A stretch of 64,000 nt of DNA, from contig NZ_JACOFZ010000011.1 in assembly GCF_014284155.1 (NCBI RefSeq), positions 19,490-83,489 of the forward strand, given 5' to 3'. A program made the position numbers and the translations under genes. Below the pieces are notes generated by a model that saw nothing but the letters and a program-made list of their open reading frames with translations, was not told where the DNA came from and searched no databases. Source of the stretch: Affinundibacterium nitidum. GTDB lineage: Bacteria > Pseudomonadota > Gammaproteobacteria > Burkholderiales > Burkholderiaceae_D. Positions 9,179 through 20,068 of this stretch are shown piece after piece (within the stretch, counting starts at the first letter, position 1; every line of letters begins with the position of its first letter).

Positions 9179-10351
9179 GTGTTAATTTTAAATCAATCTC
9201 CAGTTATGCGTTCGGTCAAAGCATCGACACGCTCTCAATACCTACTTCCGACTTTGCTATTGAACCTATCTATGGCACTAGCTGCTTGCAGTAAGCCAGC
9301 TGAGAAAACAGAAGACATTCGTCCAGTGCGCGTGATGACCGCAGCCTTGGAAGGCGGTGAAGTTCAAGCGGAGTTCTCAGGTGAAATTCGTGCGAAAGTA
9401 GAATCACGCCTTGGCTTCCGCGTGCCGGGGAAAATTATCGCTCGAAAAGTGGATGTTGGCACGATAGTAAAGCGCGGACAGGTATTGATGCAGCTCGACC
9501 CTCAAGATCTCATGTTAGGTCAGGCGCAAGCGAAAGCTGGGTTGATGGCGGCAGAGAGTAATCGTGATTTGACGAAAGCGGAGTACAAGCGTTACCAAGA
9601 ATTGCGTGAGAAAAATTTTGTGGCGCAAGCTGTGCTTGATGCCAAAGAGACGGCGTATAAAGCGGCGCAGGCCAGTTATGAACAAGCTAAAGCCGGTTTG
9701 TCGAATCAATCGAATCAAACTTCTTACAGCACGCTAGTCTCTGATGTGGATGGTGTGGTAACAGGAATCGACGCCGAGGTTGGTCAAGTCGTTGCCGCAG
9801 GCACTCCCGTTGTGCGCGTGGCAAAAGCAGGCGAGTTGGACATGGTCATTGGTATCCCAGAAGATAGAATTAACTCTATTCGCCAAATGAAAGATGTGAA
9901 CGTACGTTTGTGGGCGAATAAAGGCGAAGTGATCGTTGCAAAGTTGCGTGAGTTGTCGCCAATTGCAGATCCGGTGACGCGAACTTTTACCGCTAAGTTG
10001 GCTCTTCCAGCAAGCGCTAAAGGCATTCAGTTGGGAATGACGGCAAATGCATCCTTTGGTATGAAAAATCCTCACGCTATGATCCGCCTACCTCTAACCG
10101 CCTTGTTTCAAGATAAAGCGGCGAGCTCAGTCTGGGTGGTTGAAAACTGTGCTGTACGCTTAGCACCTGTTCAAGTTGGTTCCACTGTTGATGAAGACTT
10201 GTTGATTGCTACTGGCTTAACTCCAGGTCAGTCTGTGGTAACTGCTGGTGTGAATTTGTTGAAGCCAGGACAGAAAGTGACAATTCTTGGTTCTGAACAG
10301 TGCACAAAAGCGAGTGGAGCAGCTAGCGCATCTGCTGGAGCTGCCAAATGA
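9179..10351 (+). CDS. RND efflux periplasmic adaptor (membrane-fusion) lipoprotein
   Basis: The periplasmic adaptor that links an inner-membrane RND pump to an outer-membrane channel. A GTG start at 9179 has AAAGGAAA at good distance and gives 390 residues with a lipobox LAAC (Cys37). The chain then shows the barrel-sandwich half-motif SRLGFRVPGKIIARKVDVG, a short coiled-coil hairpin (roughly residues 120-190), the second lipoyl half SDVDGVVTGIDAEVGQVV and a beta-barrel domain. The stop overlaps the pump start (ATGA), so the two are translationally coupled. No regulator and no TolC-like gene is adjacent, so the outer-membrane channel must come from elsewhere. Confidence 0.92.
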   Translation: MLILNQSPVMRSVKASTRSQYLLPTLLLNLSMALAACSKPAEKTEDIRPVRVMTAALEGGEVQAEFSGEIRAKVESRLGFRVPGKIIARKVDVGTIVKRGQVLMQLDPQDLMLGQAQAKAGLMAAESNRDLTKAEYKRYQELREKNFVAQAVLDAKETAYKAAQASYEQAKAGLSNQSNQTSYSTLVSDVDGVVTGIDAEVGQVVAAGTPVVRVAKAGELDMVIGIPEDRINSIRQMKDVNVRLWANKGEVIVAKLRELSPIADPVTRTFTAKLALPASAKGIQLGMTANASFGMKNPHAMIRLPLTALFQDKAASSVWVVENCAVRLAPVQVGSTVDEDLLIATGLTPGQSVVTAGVNLLKPGQKVTILGSEQCTKASGAASASAGAAK

Positions 10352-13300
10352 GCGATCAATCCAAAGAAAAATCAGGGGGATTTAATCTCTCACGGTGGGC
10401 GCTGGAGCATATCCCGCTGACTCGTTATCTGATCGTCGCCTTGCTATTGGGCGGAATTTTTAGCTTTAATCGTCTAGGTCAAGATGAAGATCCGCCATTT
10501 ACTTTCCGTGCGATGGTCGTGCGTGCAGTGTGGCCAGGTGCAACAGCTTTGCAAATGGCAGATCAAGTTACTGATAAGTTAGAAAAGAAGCTACAAGAAA
10601 CGCCTTATATCGATAAGATTCGCAGTTACTCTAAGCCGGGCGAAACCCTGATTATTTTGCAGTTGCGTGAATCCACTCCGCCGAAAGAAACTGCACAAAC
10701 TTGGTATCAAGTTCGCAAGAAAATTGGTGATATGAGAGGCACGCTGCCTGCGGGCGTGGTTGGGCCGTTTTTCAACGATGAATTTGGTGACACTTATGGT
10801 TCGATTTTCGCTATTTCTGGCGAAGGCTTCAACTACGAAGAAGTGCGCCAATATGCTGATTTCGTTCGTCAGCAATTGTTGCGTATTTCTAAGGTCTCGA
10901 AGGTGGAGATGTTCGGTGTGCAGGATGAAAAAATCAACATTGAATTTTCCCAGAAAAAGTTTTCCCAACTAGGTGTGTCATTTGAAACGATCGTAGCCCA
11001 AATTGCTGCACAAAATAGCGTCGAGGGGACGGGCGTACTGACGACGTCGAGTAGTAATCTTCAAGTGCGAGTATCGGGTGCTTTGATGACGGTCAAAGAC
11101 CTTGAAAATCTACAATTACGCGTAAATGGTACGAGCTTCCGACTTGGTGATTTCGCAAAGATTAAGCGTGAATACAAAGATCCACCGGGTGACAAGATGC
11201 GTTTCAATGGCAAAGAAGTGATTGGCCTAGGCATCTCGATGGAGAAGGGTGGCAACATTATCGACCTCGGTAAGAATCTTGAAAAAACGGTTGGCTCGAT
11301 CAAGTCACAACTTCCTGTAGGCATTCAATTGGAGCGTGTGTCTGATCAACCTAAGATCGTGGCTTCATCTGTGGGTGAGTTTGTTAACACTTTGATTGAA
11401 GCGGTGGTGATTGTTTTGGCCGTGAGTTTCCTGTCGCTAGGTTTGCATACCAAACCATGGCGCTTGGATGTGTGGCCAGGTCTCGTGGTTGGTTTGACGA
11501 TTCCATTGGTGCTAGCAGTGACATTCTTGTTTATGCGCATCTTGAATATCGATTTGCACAAGATTTCACTTGGGGCCTTGATTATCGCTCTCGGGCTGCT
11601 GGTTGATGATGCCATTATTGCGGTTGAGATGATGGTGCGAAAGATGGAGGAGGGCTTCTCGCGCTTTGATGCAGCGACTTTCGCCTACACGTCAACGGCG
11701 ATGCCAATGTTGACAGGTACCTTGATTACTGCCGCTGGTTTCTTGCCGATTGGCCTCGCTGAGTCAGCCGCGGGTGAATACACTTTCTCTATGTTTTCAG
11801 TAAATGCTTTGGCGTTGCTGATTTCTTGGTTGGCAGCGGTATTGTTCACGCCGTATTTGGGCTATTTACTCTTGAAGGTAAAGCCACATGCTGGCGCTGA
11901 TGGTCATCATGAATTGTTCGATACGCCTTTCTACACGCGTTTCCGTGCATTAGTGAATTGGTGCGTCGAATGGCGTAAGACGACGATTGCGATCACTTTG
12001 TTCGTATTTGGCCTCGGCGTTTTCGGCTTTAAATTCATTGAGCAACAGTTCTTCCCAGATTCAAGTCGTCCGGAATTAATGGTCGAGTTGTGGTTGCCAG
12101 AGGGTTCCTCATTTAAGGCTACCGAAGCGCAGGCGAAGAAATTTGAGGCGTTTATCCAGAAGCAGCCGGGTGTGCAAAGTGTTACGAGTTACGTCGGCAC
12201 TGGTAGTCCACGTTTCTATTTGCCTCTTGATCAAATTTTCCCGCAAACCAACGTCACTCAAATCGTGGTCTTGCCAAAAGATTTGAAGGCACGCGAGAGC
12301 CTGCGCCTAGCCATCAATAAAGCGTTCAAGGAAGATTTTCCAGAAGTTCGCGGCCGCGTGAAGTTGCTCCCGAACGGACCACCAGTACCTTATCCAGTGC
12401 AGTTCCGTGTGACAGGATTGGAAGTGGCAAAGGTGCGTGAAGTCGCTGACCGCGTTAAAGAAGTGATGCGCGCGAATCCAAACGCCTTGGGTGTCAACGA
12501 TAACTGGAACGAGTCTGTTAAGGTGGTTCGTATCGATATGGATCAAGACAAGTTGCGTGCTTTGGGAATTACATCGCAAAGCGTAATGCGTGCAGCGAAC
12601 ACGATTTTGACGGGAACGTCGGTAGGGCAATTCCGCGAATCGAATCGATTGATTGATATCGTGGTACGTCAGCCAGTCGATGAACGGTCTACGGTTCAAG
12701 CTCTGGCGAGTGCGAATGTGCCGACGGCGAGCGGTAAGACTGTACCTTTATCACAAGTGGCGACGATTGCTTTGGCGTGGGAGCCTGGTGTTGTTTGGCG
12801 CGAAGGGCGCGAATGGGCAGTCACGGTTCAGTGTGATGTGGTCGATGGTATTCAGGGGCCAACAGTATCCTCGCAAATTAATCCAAAATTAGATGCAATA
12901 CGCGCGACTTTATTGCCGGGCTATAAGATCGAATTGGCAGGTGCGGCTGCGGATAGCGGTAAAGCACAAGAATCGATCGCTGCAAACGTGCCTTTGGTGA
13001 TCTTTATAATTTTCACCTTGTTGATGTTGCAGTTACATAGTTTCTCACGTGCTGTGCTGGTATTTTTGACCGGCCCATTGGGTGTGGCAGGTGCTGCGAT
13101 GGCGCTCTTGATTTTGCAAAGACCATTTGGTTTTGTGGCACAGTTAGGTGTGATCGCTTTGTTCGGAATGATTATCCGGAACTCTGTGATTTTGATTGAT
13201 CAAATTGAGCAAGATCGTGAGGCTGGTGTCGATCCTTGGACTGCGATCGTCGAAGCTGCAGTGCGCCGATTCCGTCCGATTATTCTGACAGCGGCTGCAG

Positions 13301-13452
13301 CAGTGTTGGCGATGATTCCTTTGTCGCGTTCTGTTTTCTGGGGGCCAATGGCGGTCGCGATTATGGGTGGTTTGATCATTGCGACAGCGCTAACCTTATT
13401 GTTCCTGCCAGCTTTGTATGCTGCTTGGTTCAGAATTAAGAAAGCGGCCTAG
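10348..13452 (+). CDS. RND multidrug efflux permease (AcrB superfamily)
   Basis: The inner-membrane proton-driven pump of 1034 residues, with the usual twelve membrane segments and two large periplasmic loops. The TM4 proton-relay pair is intact in LGLLVDDAIIAVEM. At the position of AcrB Lys940 in TM10 it has Arg (GMIIRNSVILIDQI), a variant seen in a recognised subgroup of RND pumps. The N-terminal segment RLGQDEDPPFTFRAMVV is characteristic of that same subgroup. Substrates are unknown; drugs, solvents or metabolites are all possible. It ends at a terminator before tRNA-Leu. Confidence 0.93.
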   Translation: MSDQSKEKSGGFNLSRWALEHIPLTRYLIVALLLGGIFSFNRLGQDEDPPFTFRAMVVRAVWPGATALQMADQVTDKLEKKLQETPYIDKIRSYSKPGETLIILQLRESTPPKETAQTWYQVRKKIGDMRGTLPAGVVGPFFNDEFGDTYGSIFAISGEGFNYEEVRQYADFVRQQLLRISKVSKVEMFGVQDEKINIEFSQKKFSQLGVSFETIVAQIAAQNSVEGTGVLTTSSSNLQVRVSGALMTVKDLENLQLRVNGTSFRLGDFAKIKREYKDPPGDKMRFNGKEVIGLGISMEKGGNIIDLGKNLEKTVGSIKSQLPVGIQLERVSDQPKIVASSVGEFVNTLIEAVVIVLAVSFLSLGLHTKPWRLDVWPGLVVGLTIPLVLAVTFLFMRILNIDLHKISLGALIIALGLLVDDAIIAVEMMVRKMEEGFSRFDAATFAYTSTAMPMLTGTLITAAGFLPIGLAESAAGEYTFSMFSVNALALLISWLAAVLFTPYLGYLLLKVKPHAGADGHHELFDTPFYTRFRALVNWCVEWRKTTIAITLFVFGLGVFGFKFIEQQFFPDSSRPELMVELWLPEGSSFKATEAQAKKFEAFIQKQPGVQSVTSYVGTGSPRFYLPLDQIFPQTNVTQIVVLPKDLKARESLRLAINKAFKEDFPEVRGRVKLLPNGPPVPYPVQFRVTGLEVAKVREVADRVKEVMRANPNALGVNDNWNESVKVVRIDMDQDKLRALGITSQSVMRAANTILTGTSVGQFRESNRLIDIVVRQPVDERSTVQALASANVPTASGKTVPLSQVATIALAWEPGVVWREGREWAVTVQCDVVDGIQGPTVSSQINPKLDAIRATLLPGYKIELAGAAADSGKAQESIAANVPLVIFIIFTLLMLQLHSFSRAVLVFLTGPLGVAGAAMALLILQRPFGFVAQLGVIALFGMIIRNSVILIDQIEQDREAGVDPWTAIVEAAVRRFRPIILTAAAAVLAMIPLSRSVFWGPMAVAIMGGLIIATALTLLFLPALYAAWFRIKKAA

Positions 13453-13639
13453 TTACAATCAATAAACCATGGAAATGTGGTGCTTATAAAGTTCTCGCAG
13501 GAAAATTTGCTAGTCTTTAAGCAACACATTTCTCGTTTGATCGCATCTTCTTTCAATTTCAACATAAAAATGCGAGACAAGAGAAAGTAAAATCTAGTAG
13601 AATAGTTGGTTGAAGTTGAAATGCCACATGCAATAGTTA

Positions 13640-13676
13640 GGGGCGACACTTGAAATTTAGGTCGCCCTTTGCTTTT
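13640..13676 (+). terminator. Terminator of the RND operon
   Basis: GGGCGAC (13641-13647) pairs with GTCGCCC (13661-13667), followed by TTTGCTTTT. Confidence 0.75.
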
Positions 13677-13677
13677 G

Positions 13678-13697
13678 TACCGGTTTTTCTACCGGTA
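13678..13697. repeat. Palindrome just upstream of tRNA-Leu
   Basis: TACCGGT (13678-13684) and ACCGGTA (13691-13697) form a perfect 7-bp inverted repeat with a six-base pyrimidine loop, ending 14 bases before the tRNA. It could be a regulator site or a processing hairpin. Confidence 0.5.
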
Positions 13698-13711
13698 AGT
13701 GTTTTCATCCC

Positions 13712-13798
13712 GCGAGGATGGCGAAATTGGTAGACGCACCAGGTTTAGGTCCTGACGCCAGCAATGGTGTGGGGGTTCGAGTCCCCCTCCTCGCACCA
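13712..13798 (+). tRNA. tRNA-Leu (anticodon UAG)
   Basis: An 87-base cloverleaf with acceptor GCGAGGA...CCTCGC, a long variable arm, the T-arm GGTTCGAGTCC and an encoded CCA end. The anticodon TAG is at 13746-13748. It lies 26 bases before tig on the same strand, so a shared transcript is likely. Confidence 0.97.
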
Positions 13799-13824
13799 CA
13801 GATTATTTTATTTGGACGATTTTC

Positions 13825-15168
13825 ATGGCAACTGCAGTCGAAACTTTAGAAAAATTAGAACGCCGTATTACGATTTCATTTCCAATCGCTGATATGCAGC
13901 CGGAAATTGAAAAACGTTTGAAAGTACGTGCACGTACAGCAAAAGCACCTGGCTTCCGTCCAGGTAAAGTGCCGATGAAAATGGTCGCGGCACAATACGG
14001 TTACCAAGTTGAGAACGAAGTTCTGAACGAAAAAGTTGGTATCGCGTTCAATCAAGCAGTGCAAGAAAATAATTTGCGCGTTGCTGGTTATCCACGTATC
14101 GAACCAAAGAAAAGCTATTCCGATAATTACCTGACTTTCGATGCAACTTTCGAAGTGTATCCAGAGTTGACAGTAGGTGATTTGTCTGGCGTTGAAGTTG
14201 TTCAAGTTAAAACGGATGTTACTGACGCTGAGATCGAAAAAACGATCGATATCTTGCGTAAGCAACGCGTCCACTTCCACGTTAAGGGCGAACAAGGTGC
14301 GCACGGTGACGGTGGCGCAGATCAATCTGCACAAAAAGGCGATCGCGCAACAGTAGATTTCGTTGGCACAATTGACGGTGTTGAATTTGCGGGCGGTAAG
14401 GCGGAAGGCTTTGCGTTTGTTTTGGGCGAAGGTCGCATGTTGCCTGAGTTTGAGGCTGCAACTTTGGGCTTAAAAGTCGGTGAATCTAAAGTGTTCCCGT
14501 TGGCATTCCCAGAAGATTACCATAGCAAAGATGTTGCTGGTAAAACTGCAGAATTCACAGTAACAGTGACGAAGATCGAATGGGCGCACTTGCCAGAAGT
14601 TGATGCTGAATTTGCGAAGATGTTGGGTGTTGAAGATGGTGACCTCAGCAAAATGCGCAATGACATCAAGGAAAACTTGGAACGTGAAGTTAAGGGCCGA
14701 GTAAAAGCCAAGACTAAAGACAGCGTCATGGATGCCTTGGTGAAAGCGGTTGAATTCGATGCTCCAAACGCGTTGATCGAACAAGATGCACAACGTTTGG
14801 CTGAAATGACACGTCAAGATATGGCGCAGCGTGGGATGAACGTGAAAGACGTTCCATTCCCGACTGAATTGTTCAATGCGCAAGCAGAGCGTCGTGTGCG
14901 TTTAGGTCTGATCTTGGCTGAATTAGTTAAAGCGAATAATTTGCAAGCAACAACTGAACAGGTTAAAGCGCAAGTAGAAGATTTCGCACAAAGCTACGAA
15001 GATCCACAGCAAGTTGTGAAGTACTATTTCAGTGATCGTAATCGTTTGGCAGAAGTAGAAGCCCTTGTATTAGAAGAAAACGTCGTTAACTATGTCTTAG
15101 GTAAAGCAAAAGTCACTGACTCTGTTTTGCCATTCGACGAACTGATGGGTAATAATCAAGCACAATAA
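13825..15168 (+). CDS. tig: Trigger factor
   Basis: The ribosome-bound chaperone and peptidyl-prolyl isomerase that meets nascent chains at the exit tunnel. The N-terminal ribosome-binding domain contains the signature region [12 protein letters not shown]. An FKBP-like domain follows ([20 protein letters not shown], about residues 170-260), then the helical C-terminal domain. At 447 residues it is slightly longer than the E. coli protein, mostly through a Gly/His/Asp-rich insertion just before the FKBP domain (near residue 160). It leads the tig-clpP pair, with nine bases between them, and clpX and lon follow. Confidence 0.97.
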   Translation: MATAVETLEKLERRITISFPIADMQPEIEKRLKVRARTAKAPGFRPGKVPMKMVAAQYGYQVENEVLNEKVGIAFNQAVQENNLRVAGYPRIEPKKSYSDNYLTFDATFEVYPELTVGDLSGVEVVQVKTDVTDAEIEKTIDILRKQRVHFHVKGEQGAHGDGGADQSAQKGDRATVDFVGTIDGVEFAGGKAEGFAFVLGEGRMLPEFEAATLGLKVGESKVFPLAFPEDYHSKDVAGKTAEFTVTVTKIEWAHLPEVDAEFAKMLGVEDGDLSKMRNDIKENLEREVKGRVKAKTKDSVMDALVKAVEFDAPNALIEQDAQRLAEMTRQDMAQRGMNVKDVPFPTELFNAQAERRVRLGLILAELVKANNLQATTEQVKAQVEDFAQSYEDPQQVVKYYFSDRNRLAEVEALVLEENVVNYVLGKAKVTDSVLPFDELMGNNQAQ

Positions 15169-15177
15169 GGATATTCT

Positions 15178-15804
15178 ATGACAGGCATCATCCATAATTC
15201 AGCGTTAGATACAAATATGCTAGGCATGGTGCCGATGGTGGTAGAGCAAAGTGGGCGCGGTGAGCGCGCCTACGACATCTACTCCCGTTTGCTCAAAGAA
15301 CGTGTAATTTTTTTGGTCGGTCCTGTGACAGACCAAGCTGCGAACTTGATCGTAGCGCAATTGTTGTTTTTGGAAAGTGAAAATCCTGAGAAGGACATTT
15401 CTCTCTACATCAACTCACCAGGTGGTTCGGTCTCTGCTGGTATGGCAATTTTTGATACCATGCAGTTCATTAAGCCGGATGTCTCTACATTGTGCACAGG
15501 TTTGGCAGCGTCGATGGGTGCTTTCTTGTTGGCTGCTGGTGCGAAAGGCAAACGCTTTTCACTGCCGAATTCTCGCATCATGATCCATCAGCCATTGGGT
15601 GGTGCTCAGGGACAAGCTTCGGATATCGAAATTCAAGCGCGTGAAATTTTATATTTACGCGAACGCTTGAACGGTATTTTGGCTGAAAAAACGGGGCAAT
15701 CAATTGATCAGATTGCCAAAGATACTGATCGAGATAACTTTATGTCAGCTGAAGCGGCTGCTCAATACGGTTTAATTGATCAAGTACTCACCCACCGTAG
15801 CTAA
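15178..15804 (+). CDS. clpP: ATP-dependent Clp protease proteolytic subunit
   Basis: The barrel-forming serine peptidase of ClpXP/ClpAP. The catalytic Ser is in [11 protein letters not shown], the His in [11 protein letters not shown], and the Asp in the following helix region ([13 protein letters not shown]). The N-terminal [20 protein letters not shown] is the processed propeptide/axial-loop region. At 208 residues the length is normal. It is preceded by AAGGA and follows tig closely. A strong terminator separates it from clpX. Confidence 0.97.
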   Translation: MTGIIHNSALDTNMLGMVPMVVEQSGRGERAYDIYSRLLKERVIFLVGPVTDQAANLIVAQLLFLESENPEKDISLYINSPGGSVSAGMAIFDTMQFIKPDVSTLCTGLAASMGAFLLAAGAKGKRFSLPNSRIMIHQPLGGAQGQASDIEIQAREILYLRERLNGILAEKTGQSIDQIAKDTDRDNFMSAEAAAQYGLIDQVLTHRS

Positions 15805-15822
15805 GATTCAACAAAATCATAG

Positions 15823-15856
15823 ACGCCCGCATCATTGTCGATGCGGGCGTTTTTTT
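15823..15856 (+). terminator. Terminator after clpP
   Basis: A 10-bp perfect stem (ACGCCCGCAT with ATGCGGGCGT) followed by seven T. Confidence 0.92.
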
Positions 15857-15991
15857 ATGTCTCACTTTGATGTTCATATTCGTATTTCCCTCACAAAACC
15901 CCTGAAATAGTGCAGACTACTCCGCAAGTTTGATGGTTTTTGCAGTAATATAACGTTCATCAAATACTTCGTTTATAAAATAATTAGTTCT

Positions 15992-17257
15992 ATGTCTGAA
16001 AAGAAAAGCTCCTCCGGCGAAAAATTACTGTATTGCTCTTTTTGCGGTAAAAGCCAACACGAAGTGAAGAAACTGATTGCGGGTCCATCCGTCTTCATTT
16101 GCGACGAATGTATCGACCTCTGTAATGACATTATTCGCGACGAGATTAATTCTCTCGAACCAATTACATCTTCGAAAACCGATTTGCCGACCCCAGTGGA
16201 AATTACTGAATTGTTGGATCAATATGTAATTGGTCAGGAAAAGGCAAAGCGTATTCTTGCGGTGGCCGTGTATAACCACTACAAGCGTTTAAAGCACTTA
16301 GGCAAGAAAGATGACATTGAACTTGCTAAGAGTAATATTTTGCTGGTAGGTCCAACAGGTTCAGGTAAAACATTATTGGCGCAAACCTTAGCGCGTATGT
16401 TGAACGTGCCGTTCGTGATCGCTGATGCGACAACGCTGACTGAAGCAGGTTATGTTGGTGAAGACGTCGAAAATATCATTCAAAAATTGCTGCAGAACTG
16501 CAACTACGAAGTTGAGCGTGCGCAAAAGGGTATCGTGTATATCGACGAAATCGATAAAATTTCTCGTAAGGCAGAAAACCCATCGATTACACGTGACGTT
16601 TCCGGTGAAGGTGTGCAACAGGCTTTGTTGAAGTTGATCGAAGGAACTATGGCTTCTGTTCCACCACAAGGTGGCCGTAAGCACCCGAATCAAGATTTCA
16701 TTCAAATTGACACTACGAACATTATGTTTATTTGTGGTGGTGCGTTTGATGGTTTAGCAAAGATCATTTCAGATCGCTCCGAGAAGAGTGGTATCGGTTT
16801 TTCAGCAAGTGTGAAGAGCCAAACTGAAAAAACAGCAAGCCAAGTGATGCTTGATGCGGAACCGCAGGATTTGATTAAGTTCGGCATTATTCCTGAACTG
16901 GTTGGCCGTTTGCCAGTCATAGCAACGCTAAGTGAGTTGGATGAAGCTGCTTTGATTCAAATCTTGGTTGAACCAAAGAATGCGCTGATTAAGCAATACG
17001 CAAAACTATTAGATATGGAGGGCACTGAGCTCGAAATTCGTCCTTCAGCTTTGCAAGCGATTGCGAAGAAGGCGATTGCTCGCAAGACTGGTGCACGTGG
17101 TTTGCGTAGCATTCTTGAGCATGCTTTACTCGATGTGATGTACGAATTACCAAGCGAGAAAAATGTCGCCAAAGTCGTTATTGATGAGAATACGATAACG
17201 AATGGTGCCAAACCATTGTTGATCTATAATGAGCAACCAAAAGTGGCAGGCGCCTAA
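15992..17257 (+). CDS. clpX: ATP-dependent Clp protease unfoldase ClpX
   Basis: The AAA+ unfoldase that delivers substrates to ClpP. The N-terminal zinc-binding domain has four Cys (C15, C18, C37, C40). The AAA+ module has Walker A GPTGSGKT, Walker [11 protein letters not shown], the pore-loop and sensor regions, and the IGF-type loop that docks to ClpP (SGIGFSA). At 421 residues it is the usual size. It has its own upstream region of about 135 bases after the clpP terminator, so it may be transcribed separately. Confidence 0.97.
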   Translation: MSEKKSSSGEKLLYCSFCGKSQHEVKKLIAGPSVFICDECIDLCNDIIRDEINSLEPITSSKTDLPTPVEITELLDQYVIGQEKAKRILAVAVYNHYKRLKHLGKKDDIELAKSNILLVGPTGSGKTLLAQTLARMLNVPFVIADATTLTEAGYVGEDVENIIQKLLQNCNYEVERAQKGIVYIDEIDKISRKAENPSITRDVSGEGVQQALLKLIEGTMASVPPQGGRKHPNQDFIQIDTTNIMFICGGAFDGLAKIISDRSEKSGIGFSASVKSQTEKTASQVMLDAEPQDLIKFGIIPELVGRLPVIATLSELDEAALIQILVEPKNALIKQYAKLLDMEGTELEIRPSALQAIAKKAIARKTGARGLRSILEHALLDVMYELPSEKNVAKVVIDENTITNGAKPLLIYNEQPKVAGA

Positions 17258-17393
17258 AAAACGATAAAAATCGTCGGATTTTGATCAAAAAATGACGAAA
17301 TCTGACTTTTTTGTTGTACCTGACTCATTTGCCTGTGCAATTGCAAAATTAGCGGTACAATTAAATCAAACAATAGAAACCGGCTTCAATCGG

Positions 17394-17430
17394 AAAGCTA
17401 CCCGGAGACCACTCTGAGTAGCTTTTTTTT
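17394..17430 (+). terminator. Terminator between clpX and lon
   Basis: AAGCTAC (17395-17401) pairs with GTAGCTT (17418-17424), followed by a run of eight T. Confidence 0.75.
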
Positions 17431-17453
17431 ATTGTTTTTTTTCGGATGACGGG

Positions 17454-17481
17454 CTTGAGTTTTAGCCTAGTGCGCCAATCT
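17454..17481 (+). promoter_or_regulatory. Possible sigma-32 (heat-shock) promoter of lon
   Basis: CTTGAGT (17454-17460), a 13-base gap, then GCCAATCT (17474-17481). This resembles the CTTGAA / CCCCATnT heat-shock pattern and lies 30 bases before the lon ATG. The -10 match is partial. Confidence 0.3.
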
Positions 17482-17510
17482 ATTAACTGAAATTTTTTAA
17501 AAGGTGCGCC

Positions 17511-19919
17511 ATGACAACTTCCATCATTAAAGAACGTACAGAGTTACCATTATTGCCATTACGCGATGTCGTGGTATTCCCACATATGGTAATCCCCTTG
17601 TTTGTCGGTCGTCCTAAGTCTATTAAAGCCCTAGAAGCTGCAATGGAGCAGGGTAAGTGCATCATGCTCGCTGCGCAAAAAGCAGCGGCAAAAGATGAAC
17701 CCTCGGCAGAAGATATTTACGAAATTGGATGTATCGCGAATATTCTGCAGATGTTAAAGCTGCCTGATGGCACTGTTAAGGTCCTTGTTGAGGGCGCACA
17801 GCGTGCTCGCATTCATAAAATTCAAGATGGTGAGTCACATTTTGTTGCTGATTTGACTCCTATTGCACCCGAAGAAGGTGATGATTCAGAGGTCGAGGCT
17901 ATGCGCCGTGCGATCGTTCAGCAGTTTGATCAATATGTGAAGCTGAATAAGAAGATTCCACCTGAGATCTTGGCTTCTTTGTCCGGTATCGATGATGCAG
18001 GTCGTTTGGCAGATACGATTGCCGCACATTTGCCGTTGAAGTTAGAGCAAAAGCAAGTGATTCTGGAAATTTTCAGTGTTGCTAAGCGCCTTGAGCATTT
18101 ACTCGGCCAACTCGAGGGTGAGCTCGATATTCTCCAAGTTGAGAAACGTATCCGCGGTCGCGTTAAGCGCCAGATGGAGAAGTCCCAACGTGAGTACTAT
18201 CTGAACGAGCAAGTTAAAGCGATCCAGAAAGAACTCGGTGAGGGCGAAGAGGGCGCTGATATCGACGAACTCGAGAAGAAAATCACAGCGGCGAAGATGC
18301 CAAAAGAGGCGCGTGATAAGGCAATGAATGAGTTGAAGAAGCTCAAAATGATGTCGCCAATGTCTGCAGAAGCCACGGTCGTTCGTAATTACATCGATAC
18401 TATCGTTAATTTGCCTTGGAAGAAAAAATCCAAGGTCAATAATGACTTGAGTAATGCTGAAAAAGTATTGAGTGACGATCACTATGGGCTTGATAAAGTC
18501 AAAGAACGCATTCTTGAATATTTGGCGGTTCAGCAACGTGTCGACAAACTGAAGGCACCGATTCTGTGCTTGGTTGGCCCTCCAGGCGTGGGTAAAACGT
18601 CCTTAGGTCAATCGATCGCGAAAGCGACCAACCGCAAGTTTGTGCGTATGGCTTTAGGTGGCGTGCGTGATGAGGCTGAGATTCGAGGCCATCGTCGTAC
18701 CTACATCGGTTCTATGCCTGGCAAGATCTTGCAAAGTTTGTCTAAGGTCGGCGTACGTAATCCGCTGTTTTTGTTGGATGAGGTTGATAAGATGGGCGCG
18801 GACTTCCGCGGTGATCCATCTTCTGCTTTGTTGGAAGTTTTAGATCCTGAGCAAAATCATACCTTTTCTGATCACTATATCGAGGTCGATTTTGATTTGT
18901 CAGATGTGATGTTTGTGGCGACATCAAACTCCTACAATATTCCAGCACCATTGCTGGATCGTATGGAAGTGATTCGTCTCTCTGGTTATACAGAAGATGA
19001 AAAAGCAAGCATCGCACAGCGTTATTTGTTGCCTAAGCAGATTAAAAATAACGGTTTGAAAGAGGAGGAGATTAATGTCTCTGAATCCGCAATCCGTGAC
19101 ATCATCCGTTACTACACACGTGAAGCTGGTGTGCGTTCTTTAGAGCGTGAAGTATCGAAAATCTGCCGTAAGGTAGTGAAGATGCTTCTTCTCAAGAAGA
19201 ATGAGAAGAAAGCGACTATTACAGCGAAAAACTTGGATAAATATTTGGGTGTGCGTCGTTACGATTTTGGCGTGGCCACAAAAGAAAACCAAGTTGGACA
19301 AGTGGTAGGATTGGCTTGGACAGAGGTCGGTGGCGATTTGTTGACGATCGAAGCAGTATCAATGCCAGGTAAGGGTGGAACGATTCGTACAGGTACGCTC
19401 GGCGATGTGATGAAAGAATCGATTGAGGCTGCTCGTACAGTTGTTCGTAGTCGTGCTGCACGTTTGGGTATCAAGGCAGACGTCTTCGAGAAGACAGATG
19501 TGCATATTCATGTACCTGAAGGTGCGACTCCAAAAGATGGTCCATCTGCCGGTATTGCGATGACGACCGCACTGGTTTCTATTTTTACGGGAATCCCAGT
19601 GCGTGCCGATGTCGCGATGACAGGTGAGATTACTTTGCGAGGAGAAGTTTTGCCTATCGGTGGATTGAAGGAGAAGTTGTTGGCAGCTCACCGCGGTGGT
19701 ATCAAGACCGTGTTAATCCCAGAGGAAAATGCGAAAGATTTGGCGGATATTCCTGATAACGTGAAGAACAAGCTGGAAATCATCCCAGTACGTTGGATTG
19801 ACAAGGTTTTGGAAATTGCTTTGGAGCGTCAGCCTGTTGCGCTGACTGAAGAAGAAATGGCGGTGCCCGCCGTAGCAAAGGCGGAAGCCTCAACTGATAC
19901 TTCCACAATTAAGCATTAA
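17511..19919 (+). CDS. lon: ATP-dependent protease Lon
   Basis: A cytoplasmic AAA+ protease of 802 residues that removes misfolded and regulatory proteins. It has the N-terminal substrate domain ([15 protein letters not shown]), a long coiled coil, the AAA+ module (Walker A GPPGVGKT, Walker [12 protein letters not shown]) and the C-terminal peptidase with the Ser-Lys dyad ([11 protein letters not shown] and [14 protein letters not shown]). AAAAGG lies before the ATG. It is separated from clpX by a terminator and may have a heat-shock promoter. Confidence 0.97.
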   Translation: MTTSIIKERTELPLLPLRDVVVFPHMVIPLFVGRPKSIKALEAAMEQGKCIMLAAQKAAAKDEPSAEDIYEIGCIANILQMLKLPDGTVKVLVEGAQRARIHKIQDGESHFVADLTPIAPEEGDDSEVEAMRRAIVQQFDQYVKLNKKIPPEILASLSGIDDAGRLADTIAAHLPLKLEQKQVILEIFSVAKRLEHLLGQLEGELDILQVEKRIRGRVKRQMEKSQREYYLNEQVKAIQKELGEGEEGADIDELEKKITAAKMPKEARDKAMNELKKLKMMSPMSAEATVVRNYIDTIVNLPWKKKSKVNNDLSNAEKVLSDDHYGLDKVKERILEYLAVQQRVDKLKAPILCLVGPPGVGKTSLGQSIAKATNRKFVRMALGGVRDEAEIRGHRRTYIGSMPGKILQSLSKVGVRNPLFLLDEVDKMGADFRGDPSSALLEVLDPEQNHTFSDHYIEVDFDLSDVMFVATSNSYNIPAPLLDRMEVIRLSGYTEDEKASIAQRYLLPKQIKNNGLKEEEINVSESAIRDIIRYYTREAGVRSLEREVSKICRKVVKMLLLKKNEKKATITAKNLDKYLGVRRYDFGVATKENQVGQVVGLAWTEVGGDLLTIEAVSMPGKGGTIRTGTLGDVMKESIEAARTVVRSRAARLGIKADVFEKTDVHIHVPEGATPKDGPSAGIAMTTALVSIFTGIPVRADVAMTGEITLRGEVLPIGGLKEKLLAAHRGGIKTVLIPEENAKDLADIPDNVKNKLEIIPVRWIDKVLEIALERQPVALTEEEMAVPAVAKAEASTDTSTIKH

Positions 19920-20007
19920 TGTTTTTGGTGTTAGTTTGGAAAGGCTCTTGCAAAAGAGTCTTCGAGACTTTCATCGAGGCCTCTCCTGATATCTGTAATT
20001 CGAGTCG

Positions 20008-20038
20008 AAAAAAAGCCCGATTAATTCGGGCTTTTTTT
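20008..20038. terminator. Bidirectional terminator between lon and lexA
   Basis: AGCCCGA (20014-20020) pairs with TCGGGCT (20026-20032), with an A-run before and a T-run after; it serves both convergent genes. Confidence 0.92.
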
Positions 20039-20068
20039 ATTTGACGGTTGAAGTTGATTTTGTGGTGA

